DNA from: Oscillospiraceae bacterium
Lineage (GTDB): Bacteria; Bacillota; Clostridia; Oscillospirales; Oscillospiraceae
Direction of reading: 5' to 3'
DNA: 64,000 nt
Assembly: GCA_017622295.1 (NCBI GenBank)
Contig: JAGARK010000045.1
Location: 62,001-126,000 of the forward strand
The position numbers and the translations under genes are program-made. Within the stretch, counting starts at the first letter, position 1, and each line of letters starts with the position of its first letter. Under the pieces are notes generated by a model. The model saw nothing but the letters and a program-made list of their open reading frames with translations, was not told where the DNA came from and ran no database searches. This document shows positions 39,613-47,676 of this stretch, piece by piece.

Positions 39613-41574
39613 ATGTGCGAAAAGTGCAAGGGTAATTACTACATTACCACTCCCATCTACTATCCCTCTTCCAACCTGCATATCGGTCATGCTTACTGCA
39701 CCGTGGCTACCGACGCCATGGCACGCTATAAGCGCCTTCAGGGCTACAACGTCAAGTTCCTGACCGGTACCGACGAGCACGGCCAGAAGATCGAGGACAA
39801 GGCCAAGGAGGCAGGCTGTACTCCCCAGCAGTTCGTGGACAACATCGTCCTGGGCGAGAAGGGCGTGCTGGACCTGTGGAAGCTGATGAACATCAGCTAT
39901 GACCGGTTCATCCGCACCACCGACGACTACCATGTGGCCGCCATTCAGAAGATCTTCAAGAGGATGTACGATAACGGCGACATCTACAAGGGTTCCTACA
40001 AGGGCAAGTACTGCAAGCCCTGCGAGTCCTTCTGGACCGAGAGCCAGCTCAAGGACGGCAAGTGCCCCGACTGCGGCCGTGAGGTCATGGACGCAGAGGA
40101 AGAGGCATACTTCTTCCGTCTGAGCAAGTACGCAGACCGGATTCAGGATCTGCTGGAAAACACCGATTTCCTGGAGCCCCGCAGCCGCGTCAACGAGATG
40201 GTCAACAACTTCATCAAGCCCGGCCTGGAGGACCTGTGCGTTTCCCGTACCAGCTTCACCTGGGGCGTGCCTGTTGACTTTGACCCCGGTCACGTTGTTT
40301 ACGTCTGGATCGACGCTCTGTTCAACTACATGACCGCTCTGGGCTTTGAGAACGACAAGCACACCGATCTGGCCGATTTCTGGCCCGCCGACGTCCACTT
40401 CGTGGGCAAGGAGATCGTCCGTTTCCACTCCATCATCTGGCCCGCTATGCTGATGAGCCTGAATCTGCCCCTGCCCAAGAAGGTCTTCGGCCACGGCTGG
40501 CTGAACTTCAACGGTGAGAAGATGTCCAAGTCCCGGGGCAACGTGGTGGATCCCTACCTGCTGAGCGAGCGCTTCGGCGTTGACGCCCTTCGCTTCTTCC
40601 TGCTGCGTACCTTCCCCTTCGGCTCCGACGGCAACTTCACCAACGAGATGCTGATCTCCACCATCAACGTGGATCTGGCCAATGACCTGGGCAACCTGGT
40701 TTCCCGTACCGTGGCCATGGCTCAGAAGTACTTCGGCGAGCATCTGCCCGCCCAGCAGCTGGCCAATCCCGAAATGGATGCCGAGCTGGTGGGTCTGGTT
40801 TCCGGCCTGCAGGCAAAGTACCAGGAGTCCATGGAGCATTTCGCATTCCAGAACGCTCTGGGCGACATCTTCAAGGTCATCTCCCGTGCCAACAAGTATA
40901 TCGACGAGAACGCCCCCTGGGTCCTGGCCAAGGATGAGGCCAACAAGCCCCGTCTGGCAAGAGTTCTCTACAACCTGCTGGAAACCGTCCGTGTCTGCGC
41001 CGGTCTGCTGACCCCCTTCATGCCCGCAACCTCCGCTGAGATCGCGGTCCGTCTGGGCGGCGCTCCCATGGATTGGGATTCCCTGGGCACCTACGGTCTG
41101 CTGAAGGCAGATGTGGCACCCGTGGCAGGCGCACCCCTGTTCCCCAGAATTGATATGGAAAAGGAGCTGGCAGCATTGGAAGAGCTGAGCAAGGCTAATC
41201 AGAAGCCCGCAATCGAAATTGAACCCTATGCCGAAGAGACCGTGGATTTCGACACCTTCTGCAAGAGCGATTTCCGGGCCGTGAAGGTCAAGGACTGCCA
41301 GAACGTGAAGAAGAGCAACAAGCTGCTGCAGTTCACCCTGGACGACGGCACCGGTACCGATCGCCAGATCCTGTCCGGCATCGCCCAGTTCTACAAGCCC
41401 GAGGAGCTGATCGGCAAGACCCTGATCGCCATCACCAACCTGCCCCCCAGAAAAATGATGGGCAGAGAGTCCTGCGGTATGCTGATCTCCGCTGTTCACT
41501 CCGTCAACGGCGAAGAAAAGCTGAATCTGATCATGGTGGACGACGCCATCCCCGCCGGCGCAAAGCTGTGCTGA
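39613..41574 (+). CDS. metG: Methionyl-tRNA synthetase
   Basis: MetRS (653 residues) charges tRNA-Met. The class I motifs are visible: NLHIGHAYCTVATDAMAR (HIGH) and GEKMSKSRGN (KMSKS). The zinc knuckle reads CKPCESFWTESQLKDGKCPDCG. The anticodon-binding helical domain follows, and a C-terminal tRNA-binding (OB-fold, Arc1p-like) domain begins at about residue 555 (DFDTFCKSDFRAVKVKDCQNVKKSNKLLQF). ATG start after AGGAGGAAAAAAT. Codon use is biased as in highly expressed genes. Expression is controlled by the upstream T-box. Confidence 0.97.
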   Translation: MCEKCKGNYYITTPIYYPSSNLHIGHAYCTVATDAMARYKRLQGYNVKFLTGTDEHGQKIEDKAKEAGCTPQQFVDNIVLGEKGVLDLWKLMNISYDRFIRTTDDYHVAAIQKIFKRMYDNGDIYKGSYKGKYCKPCESFWTESQLKDGKCPDCGREVMDAEEEAYFFRLSKYADRIQDLLENTDFLEPRSRVNEMVNNFIKPGLEDLCVSRTSFTWGVPVDFDPGHVVYVWIDALFNYMTALGFENDKHTDLADFWPADVHFVGKEIVRFHSIIWPAMLMSLNLPLPKKVFGHGWLNFNGEKMSKSRGNVVDPYLLSERFGVDALRFFLLRTFPFGSDGNFTNEMLISTINVDLANDLGNLVSRTVAMAQKYFGEHLPAQQLANPEMDAELVGLVSGLQAKYQESMEHFAFQNALGDIFKVISRANKYIDENAPWVLAKDEANKPRLARVLYNLLETVRVCAGLLTPFMPATSAEIAVRLGGAPMDWDSLGTYGLLKADVAPVAGAPLFPRIDMEKELAALEELSKANQKPAIEIEPYAEETVDFDTFCKSDFRAVKVKDCQNVKKSNKLLQFTLDDGTGTDRQILSGIAQFYKPEELIGKTLIAITNLPPRKMMGRESCGMLISAVHSVNGEEKLNLIMVDDAIPAGAKLC

Positions 41575-41595
41575 TTCGAATCATAACCAAATGAA

Positions 41596-41640
41596 AAGAG
41601 GGCTTGCTGTCTGCATTGCGCAGGCAGCAAGCCCTTTTGT
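41596..41640. terminator. Terminator after metG, shared with the convergent HAD gene
   Basis: GGGCTTGCTG and CAGCAAGCCC form the stem base with an inner CTGC/GCAG pair, followed by TTTTG. Confidence 0.8.
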
Positions 41641-41650
41641 TATGTCTTTT

Positions 41651-42337
41651 TCAGATGCCCGACAGCAGCGTTTCCAGCTGAGCCAGAGATTCGATCTCGT
41701 AATCCGCTCTAATCTCCGGATCGGCGGGTTTGTGGCCGGGGTTTATCCAGCAGGTCAGGATCCCGGCGTTTTTGCCGCCGCGGATGTCGGAGGTCAGGCT
41801 GTCGCCCACCATCATGGCCTTCCGGGGATCAAACCCGTCAATTCTTGAGAAACAGATATCAAAATAGGCCTTCGACGGCTTATTGTGACCGATCTCCTCG
41901 GACACGAATACCTGCTCAAAATACCGGTACAGATCCGCGCTGGTCAGCCGCCCCGCCTGGACGGCTGCGGTGCCATTGCTGGCCAGAAACAGCCGGTATT
42001 TCCGAGCCAAGGCCTTCACCGCCGCCTCCGCTCCGGGGAGGAAATAATGCCCCACCGCCAGGTGCTTTTCGTAGCGCTCCGTGGTCTGCCGGGGATCAAT
42101 GGTCAGGCCCAATTCCGCGAACAGAACGGAAAACCGGCGGAGCTTCACCTGCTCCCGGGTGATCTCTCCCCGTTCGAGCATCTTCCAGTGGTGGATGTTG
42201 ATCTGCTTATATCGTTGGGTGATATGCTCATTGGGGGCCACGCCCAATTCCCGGAGGGTCTTGTCCAGCGCCACCGCCTCGGCTTTGTGAAAGTCCAGGA
42301 TGGTGTCATCCAGATCCAGAAAGAGATATTCAATCAT
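41651..42337 (-). CDS. HAD hydrolase, YjjG-like nucleotidase
   Basis: This 228-residue phosphatase of the haloacid dehalogenase superfamily shows motif I LFLDLDDTILDF, motif II LASNGT, motif III Lys in NKPSKAYF and motif IV MMVGDSLTSDIRGG. The KRYKQINIHHWKMLERGEIT-like cap and overall length fit the YjjG/YfnB group, which removes phosphate from non-canonical pyrimidine nucleotides. It follows rsmA on the same strand with 25 bases between, and its leader includes the half-repeat copy J. Confidence 0.88.
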   Translation of the reverse strand: MIEYLFLDLDDTILDFHKAEAVALDKTLRELGVAPNEHITQRYKQINIHHWKMLERGEITREQVKLRRFSVLFAELGLTIDPRQTTERYEKHLAVGHYFLPGAEAAVKALARKYRLFLASNGTAAVQAGRLTSADLYRYFEQVFVSEEIGHNKPSKAYFDICFSRIDGFDPRKAMMVGDSLTSDIRGGKNAGILTCWINPGHKPADPEIRADYEIESLAQLETLLSGI

Positions 42338-42352
42338 GTGGATTCCTCATTC

Positions 42353-42368
42353 AAATTGCAGCTTATCC
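42353..42368 (-). repeat. Dispersed repeat, single terminus (copy J)
   Basis: On the minus strand GGATAAGCTGCAATTT matches one terminus of the repeat family. No second terminus is found nearby. The TAA inside it is the rsmA stop codon. Confidence 0.6.
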
Positions 42369-43226
42369 TCTTCTTCTGACGATTTCGTTGGCAATGGCGG
42401 CAAATTCCGGAATGCTCAGAGTTTCGCCCCGGACGTTGGCGTCAAAGCCCGCCGCCTCGATCACTTCCGCCGCGCCCTGTTTTCCCAGCTCCGGGAAGCC
42501 GGAGGCCAGACCATTGCTCAGCTTCTTGCGCCGCATGGCAAAGCTTGCCCGCACCGTCCGAAAGAACACATCCTGATCCAGAATCTCCCAGGGCTTCTCC
42601 TTCCGGGTCCGCAGGGTGATGACCGCAGAGGTCACCTTGGGAGCGGGCAGGAAACAGTGGGGCGGCACGTCGAACAGGAGCTCAGGCTCTGCGTAATACT
42701 GGCAGAACACCGTGAAGGCGCTGTAATCGGCGCTGCCGGGCTTTGCGGCGATACGCTGGGCCACCTCCTTCTGAACCATGACCGTCACGGCCTCGAAGCA
42801 TTCGGCCTCCAGCAGGGCCGTCAGGATGGGAGAGGTGATGTAGTAGGGCAGATTGGCGCAGGCCATAGGACGCAGCCCCTCAAATTTCTCCTTCACCAGC
42901 CCGGGAACATCCAGCTTCAGCACGTCATTCCAGATGATCTCCAGATTGTCAAATTCCCCCACGGTGATGTCCAGAATGGGCTTCAGCCGGTTGTCAACTT
43001 CAACGGCACAGACTTTTGCCGCATTCCGGCACAGCTGCTGGGTCAGGGGGCCGATGCCGGGGCCGATCTCCAGAACGCCCACGCTCTTGTCCACGCCGGA
43101 CTCCAGAGCGATGTTCTCCGGAACCCAGGAGGCAATGAGGAAATTCTGGCCCTTGGCCTTGGAAAAATGGAAGCCGTGCTCAGCAAGCAGGGGCTTCATC
43201 ACATTGATATCCGTCACATTTACCAT
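42363..43226 (-). CDS. rsmA: 16S rRNA dimethyladenosine transferase RsmA (KsgA)
   Basis: RsmA (287 residues) dimethylates two adjacent adenosines near the 3' end of 16S rRNA during small-subunit maturation. SAM-binding VLEIGPGIGPLTQQL, the VEVDNRLKPIL acidic loop and the catalytic NLPYYITSPI are all present. AKGQNFLI is the usual N-terminal signature. The start lies only 8 bases after a stem-loop containing its ribosome site. Location next to a YabE-like gene is the same as in Bacillus. Confidence 0.95.
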   Translation of the reverse strand: MVNVTDINVMKPLLAEHGFHFSKAKGQNFLIASWVPENIALESGVDKSVGVLEIGPGIGPLTQQLCRNAAKVCAVEVDNRLKPILDITVGEFDNLEIIWNDVLKLDVPGLVKEKFEGLRPMACANLPYYITSPILTALLEAECFEAVTVMVQKEVAQRIAAKPGSADYSAFTVFCQYYAEPELLFDVPPHCFLPAPKVTSAVITLRTRKEKPWEILDQDVFFRTVRASFAMRRKKLSNGLASGFPELGKQGAAEVIEAAGFDANVRGETLSIPEFAAIANEIVRRRG

Positions 43227-43230
43227 AAAA

Positions 43231-43281
43231 AGTACCGCCTTTCTTTGTGCTAATCATAGCAGAAGAAAGGCGGTTTTGCAA
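43231..43281 (-). promoter_or_regulatory. Promoter of rsmA combined with a ribosome-site hairpin
   Basis: On the minus strand TTGCAA, 17 bases and TATGAT form a promoter within a stem ACCGCCTTTCTT/AAGAAAGGCGGT. The right arm of the stem contains the rsmA ribosome site and is followed by ACTTTTT and the ATG. In readthrough transcripts from the YabE-like gene the stem could hide the site or terminate. Transcripts starting at this promoter would lack the left arm. Confidence 0.5.
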
Positions 43282-43290
43282 TTACAGAAA

Positions 43291-44346
43291 TTACCCCAGG
43301 AAGTAAATCGTGCATTCCCGGTAGCCAAACTGGATGCATTCGTCCCAGGTATCAAAATACAGGTCCACCCGGTCGCCGACGATGTGGTCCAGAGAGCCGC
43401 AATCCTCGGCGGTGGCGATGCCATAGACGTACTCGCCGTCATTGGTCACGATGAACATACGGGTGCCGTAGGAGATGACACTGGGGTCCACCGCAATGGC
43501 GCCCACCCGGGCCTCGGTGCCGGTGGCTGTTCTGCCGGTGTAGCCCACACAGGTATAGGCGGTGGCGCCGGCAAACATGGAATGGGTATAGGTCAGCACC
43601 TCACCGGTGGGCAGAGTTATGGTTCCGTCACCGATAACAGGCTGTTCATCGGAAAGATCCACTGCCTCGCCGCAGCCCAGCGCGACGACCTCATCCACGG
43701 GCTGGCTGGTCACCTGCTGGCTCAGAACGGTACGCTCCGCCTCCTGTCCGTTGACATATGTAACCTTTGCCTGGCATAGCATCTCGCCTGCCTCGCCCTC
43801 GGTCAGCACCACTTCCGTCCCGGCGGGGATGGAGTCGTCGCTGCAATAGACCGTTTCATAGGGCACCTCAGCGGTGTAGGTCTGCTGCTGATGTACAACC
43901 CTGGCTACTGCAAGTTCCATGCCGTCATAGGTCTCGGTATCCAGCGGCAGCGAAATGGTATCGTCCTGACCCCAGGTAAGATTCAGCCGAGTCAGAAGCT
44001 CCTCAACGGTCTCACCGAAGGAAGCCTCCTGCATCACCTGACCGTAATAGTCGATGGTGACGCTCTGGCTGCGCCGGACGGTGATCTCGGAAACGCCGTC
44101 GGCAGCCTGGGTCGTATAGGTATCATCCGCGCCCAGCTCCAGGCCGGCCTCTCCCAGTACGGCTTCCGGATCCGTAGCAGTTGTGGTATGGACCAGGACC
44201 CGACTTCCGTCGGTGATCACATAGGTGGTCTGTGCGAATACCGTCTGAGACAGCAGCAACAACGCAATGGCCAGGGGCAAAAGAATTGCTGCTACACGGA
44301 TAAACAATACTTTTCTCTCTAAGGCTAATCGTGTGAATTTGTGCAT
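43291..44346 (-). CDS. G5/3D-domain cell-wall protein, YabE-like
   Basis: This 351-residue exported protein begins with a signal-anchor (VLFIRVAAILLPLAIALLLLSQTV). One or two DUF348 repeats follow (YVITDGSRVLVHTTTATDPEAVLGEAGLELG and the next similar block). A G5 domain lies near residues 150-215 (VPYETVYCSDDSIPAGTEVVLTEGEAGE). The C-terminal 3D domain carries its three Asp residues (AVDPSVISYGTRM, AEDCGSLDHIVGDRVDLYF). The 3D domain is a lytic-transglycosylase fold shared with MltA and RpfB/Sps. The likely role is peptidoglycan remodelling at the cell surface. It is followed by rsmA, as in Bacillus. Confidence 0.9.
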   Translation of the reverse strand: MHKFTRLALERKVLFIRVAAILLPLAIALLLLSQTVFAQTTYVITDGSRVLVHTTTATDPEAVLGEAGLELGADDTYTTQAADGVSEITVRRSQSVTIDYYGQVMQEASFGETVEELLTRLNLTWGQDDTISLPLDTETYDGMELAVARVVHQQQTYTAEVPYETVYCSDDSIPAGTEVVLTEGEAGEMLCQAKVTYVNGQEAERTVLSQQVTSQPVDEVVALGCGEAVDLSDEQPVIGDGTITLPTGEVLTYTHSMFAGATAYTCVGYTGRTATGTEARVGAIAVDPSVISYGTRMFIVTNDGEYVYGIATAEDCGSLDHIVGDRVDLYFDTWDECIQFGYRECTIYFLG

Positions 44347-44444
44347 TGGATAATACCTCCCTTCGTTATAAATTGTCGGCCTGCGGATTGGCCGTTTGGT
44401 ATCAAATAGTTACATTTTGTATCTTTGTATGAACTATTGTATTT

Positions 44445-44472
44445 ATTATAGCAAAAACTTCTAAAAAGTCAA
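44445..44472 (-). promoter_or_regulatory. Promoter of the YabE-like gene
   Basis: TTGACT, 16 bases and TATAAT on the minus strand, about 100 bases before the start. A GGCC-rich hairpin (CGGCCAATCCGCAGGCCG) lies in the leader. Confidence 0.65.
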
Positions 44473-44734
44473 GCTTTTCTTGGTTTTGACCATTTTATGA
44501 CAACTTTTTCAGTAATTATGTTAATTAAATTATGTAAACCAACGCCCTAAATATACGGTCGAATGCCGTTGCAAACCGCAATATCTTGGGGCAAATTGTT
44601 ACATTTGTTGACATAATTTAGAAATTTATGTAACCGATGTTACTTGGTTGTAAATCTTGTCGTTTTCTGCGTTTTAGCCCTCCGGAACCCTAAACTTTCC
44701 CTCCCCCTTCCGCCGGGGAAAAACGCCAAAGGGA
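44473..44734. other. AT-rich intergenic stretch without a gene
   Basis: About 260 bases rich in A and T separate the two divergent promoters. I find no credible frame. The word TTATGTAA(A)CC occurs twice (44530-44540, 44626-44635), and TTGACA at 44609-44614 has no matching -10. Upstream control elements for the YabE-like gene are possible. Confidence 0.5.
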
Positions 44735-44763
44735 TTGACAACCGCCACAATTTATGTTAAATT
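44735..44763 (+). promoter_or_regulatory. Sigma-A promoter of the thrS T-box unit
   Basis: TTGACA, 17 bases and TAAATT. Confidence 0.75.
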
Positions 44764-44769
44764 CTATCT

Positions 44770-45023
44770 GTCAAAAGCTGTGACGAAGACATGCGCTCCC
44801 GGTAAGATTCCCAGAGAGGAAGCCACATGGTGAAAGGTTTCCGTAACCCTGCCAGGCGCGATACCACTTCCGAGCCGCGTGTGCGGAAATGCCACGCCGG
44901 GTGCGCCCGTTAAAGCGTCAATGAGTGGCGGTTTATTTTATGTCAACCGCAACCAGGGTGGAACCGTGGAATACGATCTAGTATCCCACCCCTGATCTTT
45001 CAGGGGGTGGGTATTTTTTATAC
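44770..45023 (+). promoter_or_regulatory. T-box leader (threonine) of thrS
   Basis: T-box sequence CAGGGTGGAACCGTGG at 44954-44969 is followed by the terminator stem GTATCCCACCCCTG/CAGGGGGTGGGTA and TTTTTT. The specifier position in Stem I reads ACC (44863-44865) followed by A, a threonine codon. A 19-base block GGGTGCGCCCGTTAAAGCG is identical to one in the metG leader. Confidence 0.92.
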
Positions 45024-45044
45024 CTTCCCCGCAATCAGGGGAAA

Positions 45045-45157
45045 TGTAAAATTCAAAATGCAAAATGCAAAATGAAGGTGTGCCTGCGGCGCGAATTCAA
45101 TTCATCCGCGAAGCGGATGCCTCAATTCTGCATTCCGCATTCTGCATTCTGCATTCC
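45045..45157 (+). repeat. Dispersed repeat, copy L (between the thrS T-box and its ribosome site)
   Basis: TTCAAAATGCAAAATGC ... GGTGTGC ... and tandem ATTCTGCATT words match the copy A core read on either strand. TTCATCCGC-GAA-GCGGATG forms a hairpin. The canonical termini are absent. Confidence 0.6.
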
Positions 45158-45182
45158 CTCCATTTCGTAAGGAGGAATCACA

Positions 45183-46979
45183 ATGGAAAACGAAAACCTG
45201 TACACCTTTGAAAACCCCGAGTACCGCAAGACCTTCTGGCACACCAGCTCCCACATCATGGCTCAGGCCGTCAAGCGCCTGTGGCCCGAGGTCCAGCTGG
45301 CCATCGGCCCCGCCATCGACGAGGGCTGGTACTATGACTTTGACGCTCCCTTCTCCTTCACTCCCGATCACCTGAAGCAGATCGAGGGCGAGATGAAGAA
45401 GATCGTCAAGGAGCGCATCCGCCTGGAGCGCAGCGAAATGTCCCGGGAGGACGCTCTGGCCTGGGCTGATGCTCACAACGAGCCCTACAAGCGCGAGCTG
45501 ATCGAAGATCTGCCCGCCGACGCAATTATCAGCTTCTACACCCAGGGTGAGTTCACCGACCTGTGCGCCGGCCCCCACCTGGACCACACCGGCCGCATCC
45601 GCCACAATGGTTTCAAGCTGACCAAGTCCTGCGGCGCTTACTGGCGGGGCGACTCCAACCGCAAGATGCTGCAGCGCATCTACGGCATCGGCTTCCCCAG
45701 CAAGGACGAGCTGGAAGAGTACCTGAAGAAGCAGGAAGAAGCCCTGAAGCGCGACCACAACAAGCTGGGCCGTGAGCTGGACTACTTCACCACCGTCGAA
45801 TCCATCGGCCAGGGTCTGCCCATCCTGCTGCCCAACGGTGCCCGCGCTATCCAGCTGCTGCAGCGCTGGATCGAAGATGAAGAGCAGAAGCGGGGCTATA
45901 TCCTGACCAAGACCCCCCTGATGGCCAAGCGCGACCTGTACCGCATCTCCGGCCACTGGGATCACTATCTGGACGGCATGTTCATCCTGGGCGATCCCCA
46001 CGATGAGGAGGCTGAATGCTTCGCCCTGCGTCCCATGACCTGCCCCTTCCAGTATCAGGTCTACCTGAGCAAGGCACGTTCCTATCGCGATCTGCCCATC
46101 CGCCTGGGTGAAACCTCCACCCTGTTCCGCAACGAGGACTCCGGCGAGATGCACGGCCTGATCCGTGTCCGTCAGTTCACCATTTCCGAGGGCCATCTGG
46201 TCCTGCGTCCCGACCAGCTGGAGGAAGAGTTCCGCGGCTGTCTGGATCTGGCCAAGTACTGCCTGGAGACCCTGGGCCTGGAGGAGGACTGCTCCTACCG
46301 TTTCTCCCAGTGGGATCCCGCCAAAGCCGGCATCAAGTACGAAGGCACCGCCGAGCAGTGGGAACTGGCCCAGAACACCATGAAGGAAATTCTGGACAAC
46401 ATCGGCATCAACTACGAGATCGGCATCGATGAAGCCGCCTTCTACGGCCCCAAGCTGGATATCCAGATCAAGAACGTCTTCGGTAAAGAAGATACCCTGA
46501 TCACCATCCAGATTGATATGCTGCTGGCTCAGAAGTTCGGCATGGAATACACGGACTCCGACGGCCAGAAGAAGACCCCCTATATCATCCACCGTACCTC
46601 CATGGGCTGCTACGAACGCACCCTGGCTCTGCTGATCGAGAAGTACGCAGGCGCTCTGCCCCTGTGGCTGATGGGTACCCAGATCAAGGTCATGCCCATC
46701 ACTGACCGCGCACACGAGTATGCCAAGGGCCTGACCCAGAAGCTGAAGGATCTGGGCATCCGTGCCGAGGCCGACTGCCGCTCCGAGAAGCTGGGTTACA
46801 AGATCCGCGAAGCTCAGATGCAGAAGATTCCCTATATGCTGGTCGTGGGCGACCGGGATATGGAGAACGGCACCGTCTCCGTCCGTACCCGCAAGGGTGA
46901 GGACCTGGGTGCCATGACTCCTGATGAGTTCATCGCCAAGTGCCTGATGGAAATCGCCACCAAGAGCAAGGAAGTCTGA
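45183..46979 (+). CDS. thrS: Threonyl-tRNA synthetase lacking the TGS domain
   Basis: ThrRS (598 residues) charges tRNA-Thr. The editing domain begins almost at once (FWHTSSHIMAQAVKRLWPEVQLAIGPAIDEGWYYDF) with the later CAGPHLDHTGRI. The class II catalytic core shows LRPMTCPFQYQVY with the zinc-site Cys and RVRQFTISEGHL (motif 2). The C-terminal anticodon-binding domain is QIKVMPITDRAHEYA. Typical ThrRS is about 640 residues and starts with a TGS domain of about 60 residues. Here only about 13 residues precede the editing domain, so TGS is missing. ATG start follows AAGGAGGAATCACA. Control is by the T-box upstream. Confidence 0.96.
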   Translation: MENENLYTFENPEYRKTFWHTSSHIMAQAVKRLWPEVQLAIGPAIDEGWYYDFDAPFSFTPDHLKQIEGEMKKIVKERIRLERSEMSREDALAWADAHNEPYKRELIEDLPADAIISFYTQGEFTDLCAGPHLDHTGRIRHNGFKLTKSCGAYWRGDSNRKMLQRIYGIGFPSKDELEEYLKKQEEALKRDHNKLGRELDYFTTVESIGQGLPILLPNGARAIQLLQRWIEDEEQKRGYILTKTPLMAKRDLYRISGHWDHYLDGMFILGDPHDEEAECFALRPMTCPFQYQVYLSKARSYRDLPIRLGETSTLFRNEDSGEMHGLIRVRQFTISEGHLVLRPDQLEEEFRGCLDLAKYCLETLGLEEDCSYRFSQWDPAKAGIKYEGTAEQWELAQNTMKEILDNIGINYEIGIDEAAFYGPKLDIQIKNVFGKEDTLITIQIDMLLAQKFGMEYTDSDGQKKTPYIIHRTSMGCYERTLALLIEKYAGALPLWLMGTQIKVMPITDRAHEYAKGLTQKLKDLGIRAEADCRSEKLGYKIREAQMQKIPYMLVVGDRDMENGTVSVRTRKGEDLGAMTPDEFIAKCLMEIATKSKEV

Positions 46980-47009
46980 TCCCCGTTTCCGGTTCAAAAC
47001 AAAAAAGAA

Positions 47010-47045
47010 AAGGCACCGAAATTCCAGCAATTTCGGTGCCTTTTA
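47010..47045. terminator. Bidirectional terminator after thrS
   Basis: AAGGCACCGAAATT and AATTTCGGTGCCTT with a five-base loop and flanking A and T runs. It also serves the convergent XRE gene. Confidence 0.85.
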
Positions 47046-47270
47046 CTGTCTGAAATCGAATAACTTTAGGGATTCAATCCCCAGTGCATCGCAGATGTCA
47101 AATACCACATCCAGAGATACTGCGCAGTCCGCCGTTTCGATGCGGCTCATGTGGGTACGGCTGATATCCACCAGCTCCGCCAGCTGCAGCTGCGACAATC
47201 CCTGCTTCTTTCGGTAGTAAGCGATATTCAACCCCAATTGCTTGTACTTTTCATACTGCTGTTTTTGCAT
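47043..47270 (-). CDS. XRE-type helix-turn-helix regulator
   Basis: This 75-residue DNA-binding protein consists of one Cro/C1-type domain: LGLNIAYYRKKQGLSQLQLAELVDISRTHMSRIETADCAVSLDVVFDICDALGI. No effector domain is present. A strong inverted repeat lies between it and the divergent small membrane protein gene, so it may control itself and that gene. Confidence 0.88.
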   Translation of the reverse strand: MQKQQYEKYKQLGLNIAYYRKKQGLSQLQLAELVDISRTHMSRIETADCAVSLDVVFDICDALGIESLKLFDFRQ

Positions 47271-47289
47271 AATTCCACCTCTTGAAATA

Positions 47290-47315
47290 GTATAACCGCT
47301 GCCCGTCGGTTATAC
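47290..47315. promoter_or_regulatory. Candidate operator for the XRE regulator
   Basis: GTATAACCG and CGGTTATAC form a perfect nine-base inverted repeat with an eight-base centre, 20 bases upstream of the XRE start. Further GTTATA words (47350-47355, 47364-47369) reach to the divergent promoter. Confidence 0.6.
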
Positions 47316-47342
47316 GACAACTCGTCACGCCTATTTTATAAC

Positions 47343-47371
47343 TTAACACGTTATATTTGTTGTGTTATACT
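47343..47371 (+). promoter_or_regulatory. Promoter of the 47-residue membrane peptide
   Basis: TTAACA, 17 bases and TATACT. GTTATA repeats overlap the spacer and the -10. Confidence 0.55.
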
Positions 47372-47423
47372 TAATTCGCAAAACTCAGCAGGGCCTCTGG
47401 GCCCGCAAGAAAGAGATTGGATT

Positions 47424-47567
47424 ATGAAAAAAACTTTTTTCCGCATCATTGCCGCAATCCTTACTGCCATACTATTGGGCGCAATATTTGTTTCCCGCGA
47501 GCTGGATCTGAAACTCCTGACCGCTTTTCTCTTCTACATTTTGGCTGTCATCCTCCTGATAAAATAA
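47424..47567 (+). CDS. 47-residue two-helix membrane peptide, unknown
   Basis: The frame reads KKTFFRIIAAILTAILLGAIFVS, a short polar turn RELDLK, then LLTAFLFYILAVILLIK. Two hydrophobic helices with basic ends make a small membrane hairpin protein plausible. A promoter lies upstream and a strong terminator directly follows the stop. The ribosome site (AAGAAAGAG) is modest. Its divergent pairing with an XRE regulator through shared GTTATA sites resembles small regulated membrane peptides, but the function is unknown. Confidence 0.5.
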   Translation: MKKTFFRIIAAILTAILLGAIFVSRELDLKLLTAFLFYILAVILLIK

Positions 47568-47574
47568 AGATTTA

Positions 47575-47611
47575 AACAAGCCGCTCCCCGTGGGAGCGGC
47601 TTGTTTTATTC
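47575..47611 (+). terminator. Intrinsic terminator after the small membrane peptide
   Basis: ACAAGCCGCTCCC-CGT-GGGAGCGGCTTGT followed by TTTATT. Confidence 0.88.
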
Positions 47612-47629
47612 CCGCGAGTGTGGTAGAAT
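47601..47629 (+). promoter_or_regulatory. Promoter of the YdcF/M42 operon
   Basis: TTGTTT, 17 bases and TAGAAT. It overlaps the end of the preceding terminator. Confidence 0.5.
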
Positions 47630-47676
47630 AAATAAAATATATCCATCCAACCGTTTCCCAGATACAGGAGGCTCCC

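Noticed and set aside
39598..41499. A 633-codon open frame on the minus strand over metG
   Set aside because: It is antisense to methionyl-tRNA synthetase with all its motifs. Long antisense frames are common in GC-rich coding DNA here (also over thrS, the ABC exporter, GH13 and others).
44473..44734. c-di-AMP or other riboswitch upstream of the YabE-like gene
   Set aside because: The region lies mostly upstream of the predicted start site on the minus strand and shows no known riboswitch core.
45045..45157. Tandem TGCATTCTGCAT-like words considered as a CRISPR array
   Set aside because: Words are short, irregular and without spacers of constant length. They belong to the dispersed repeat family. 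No cas gene is present.
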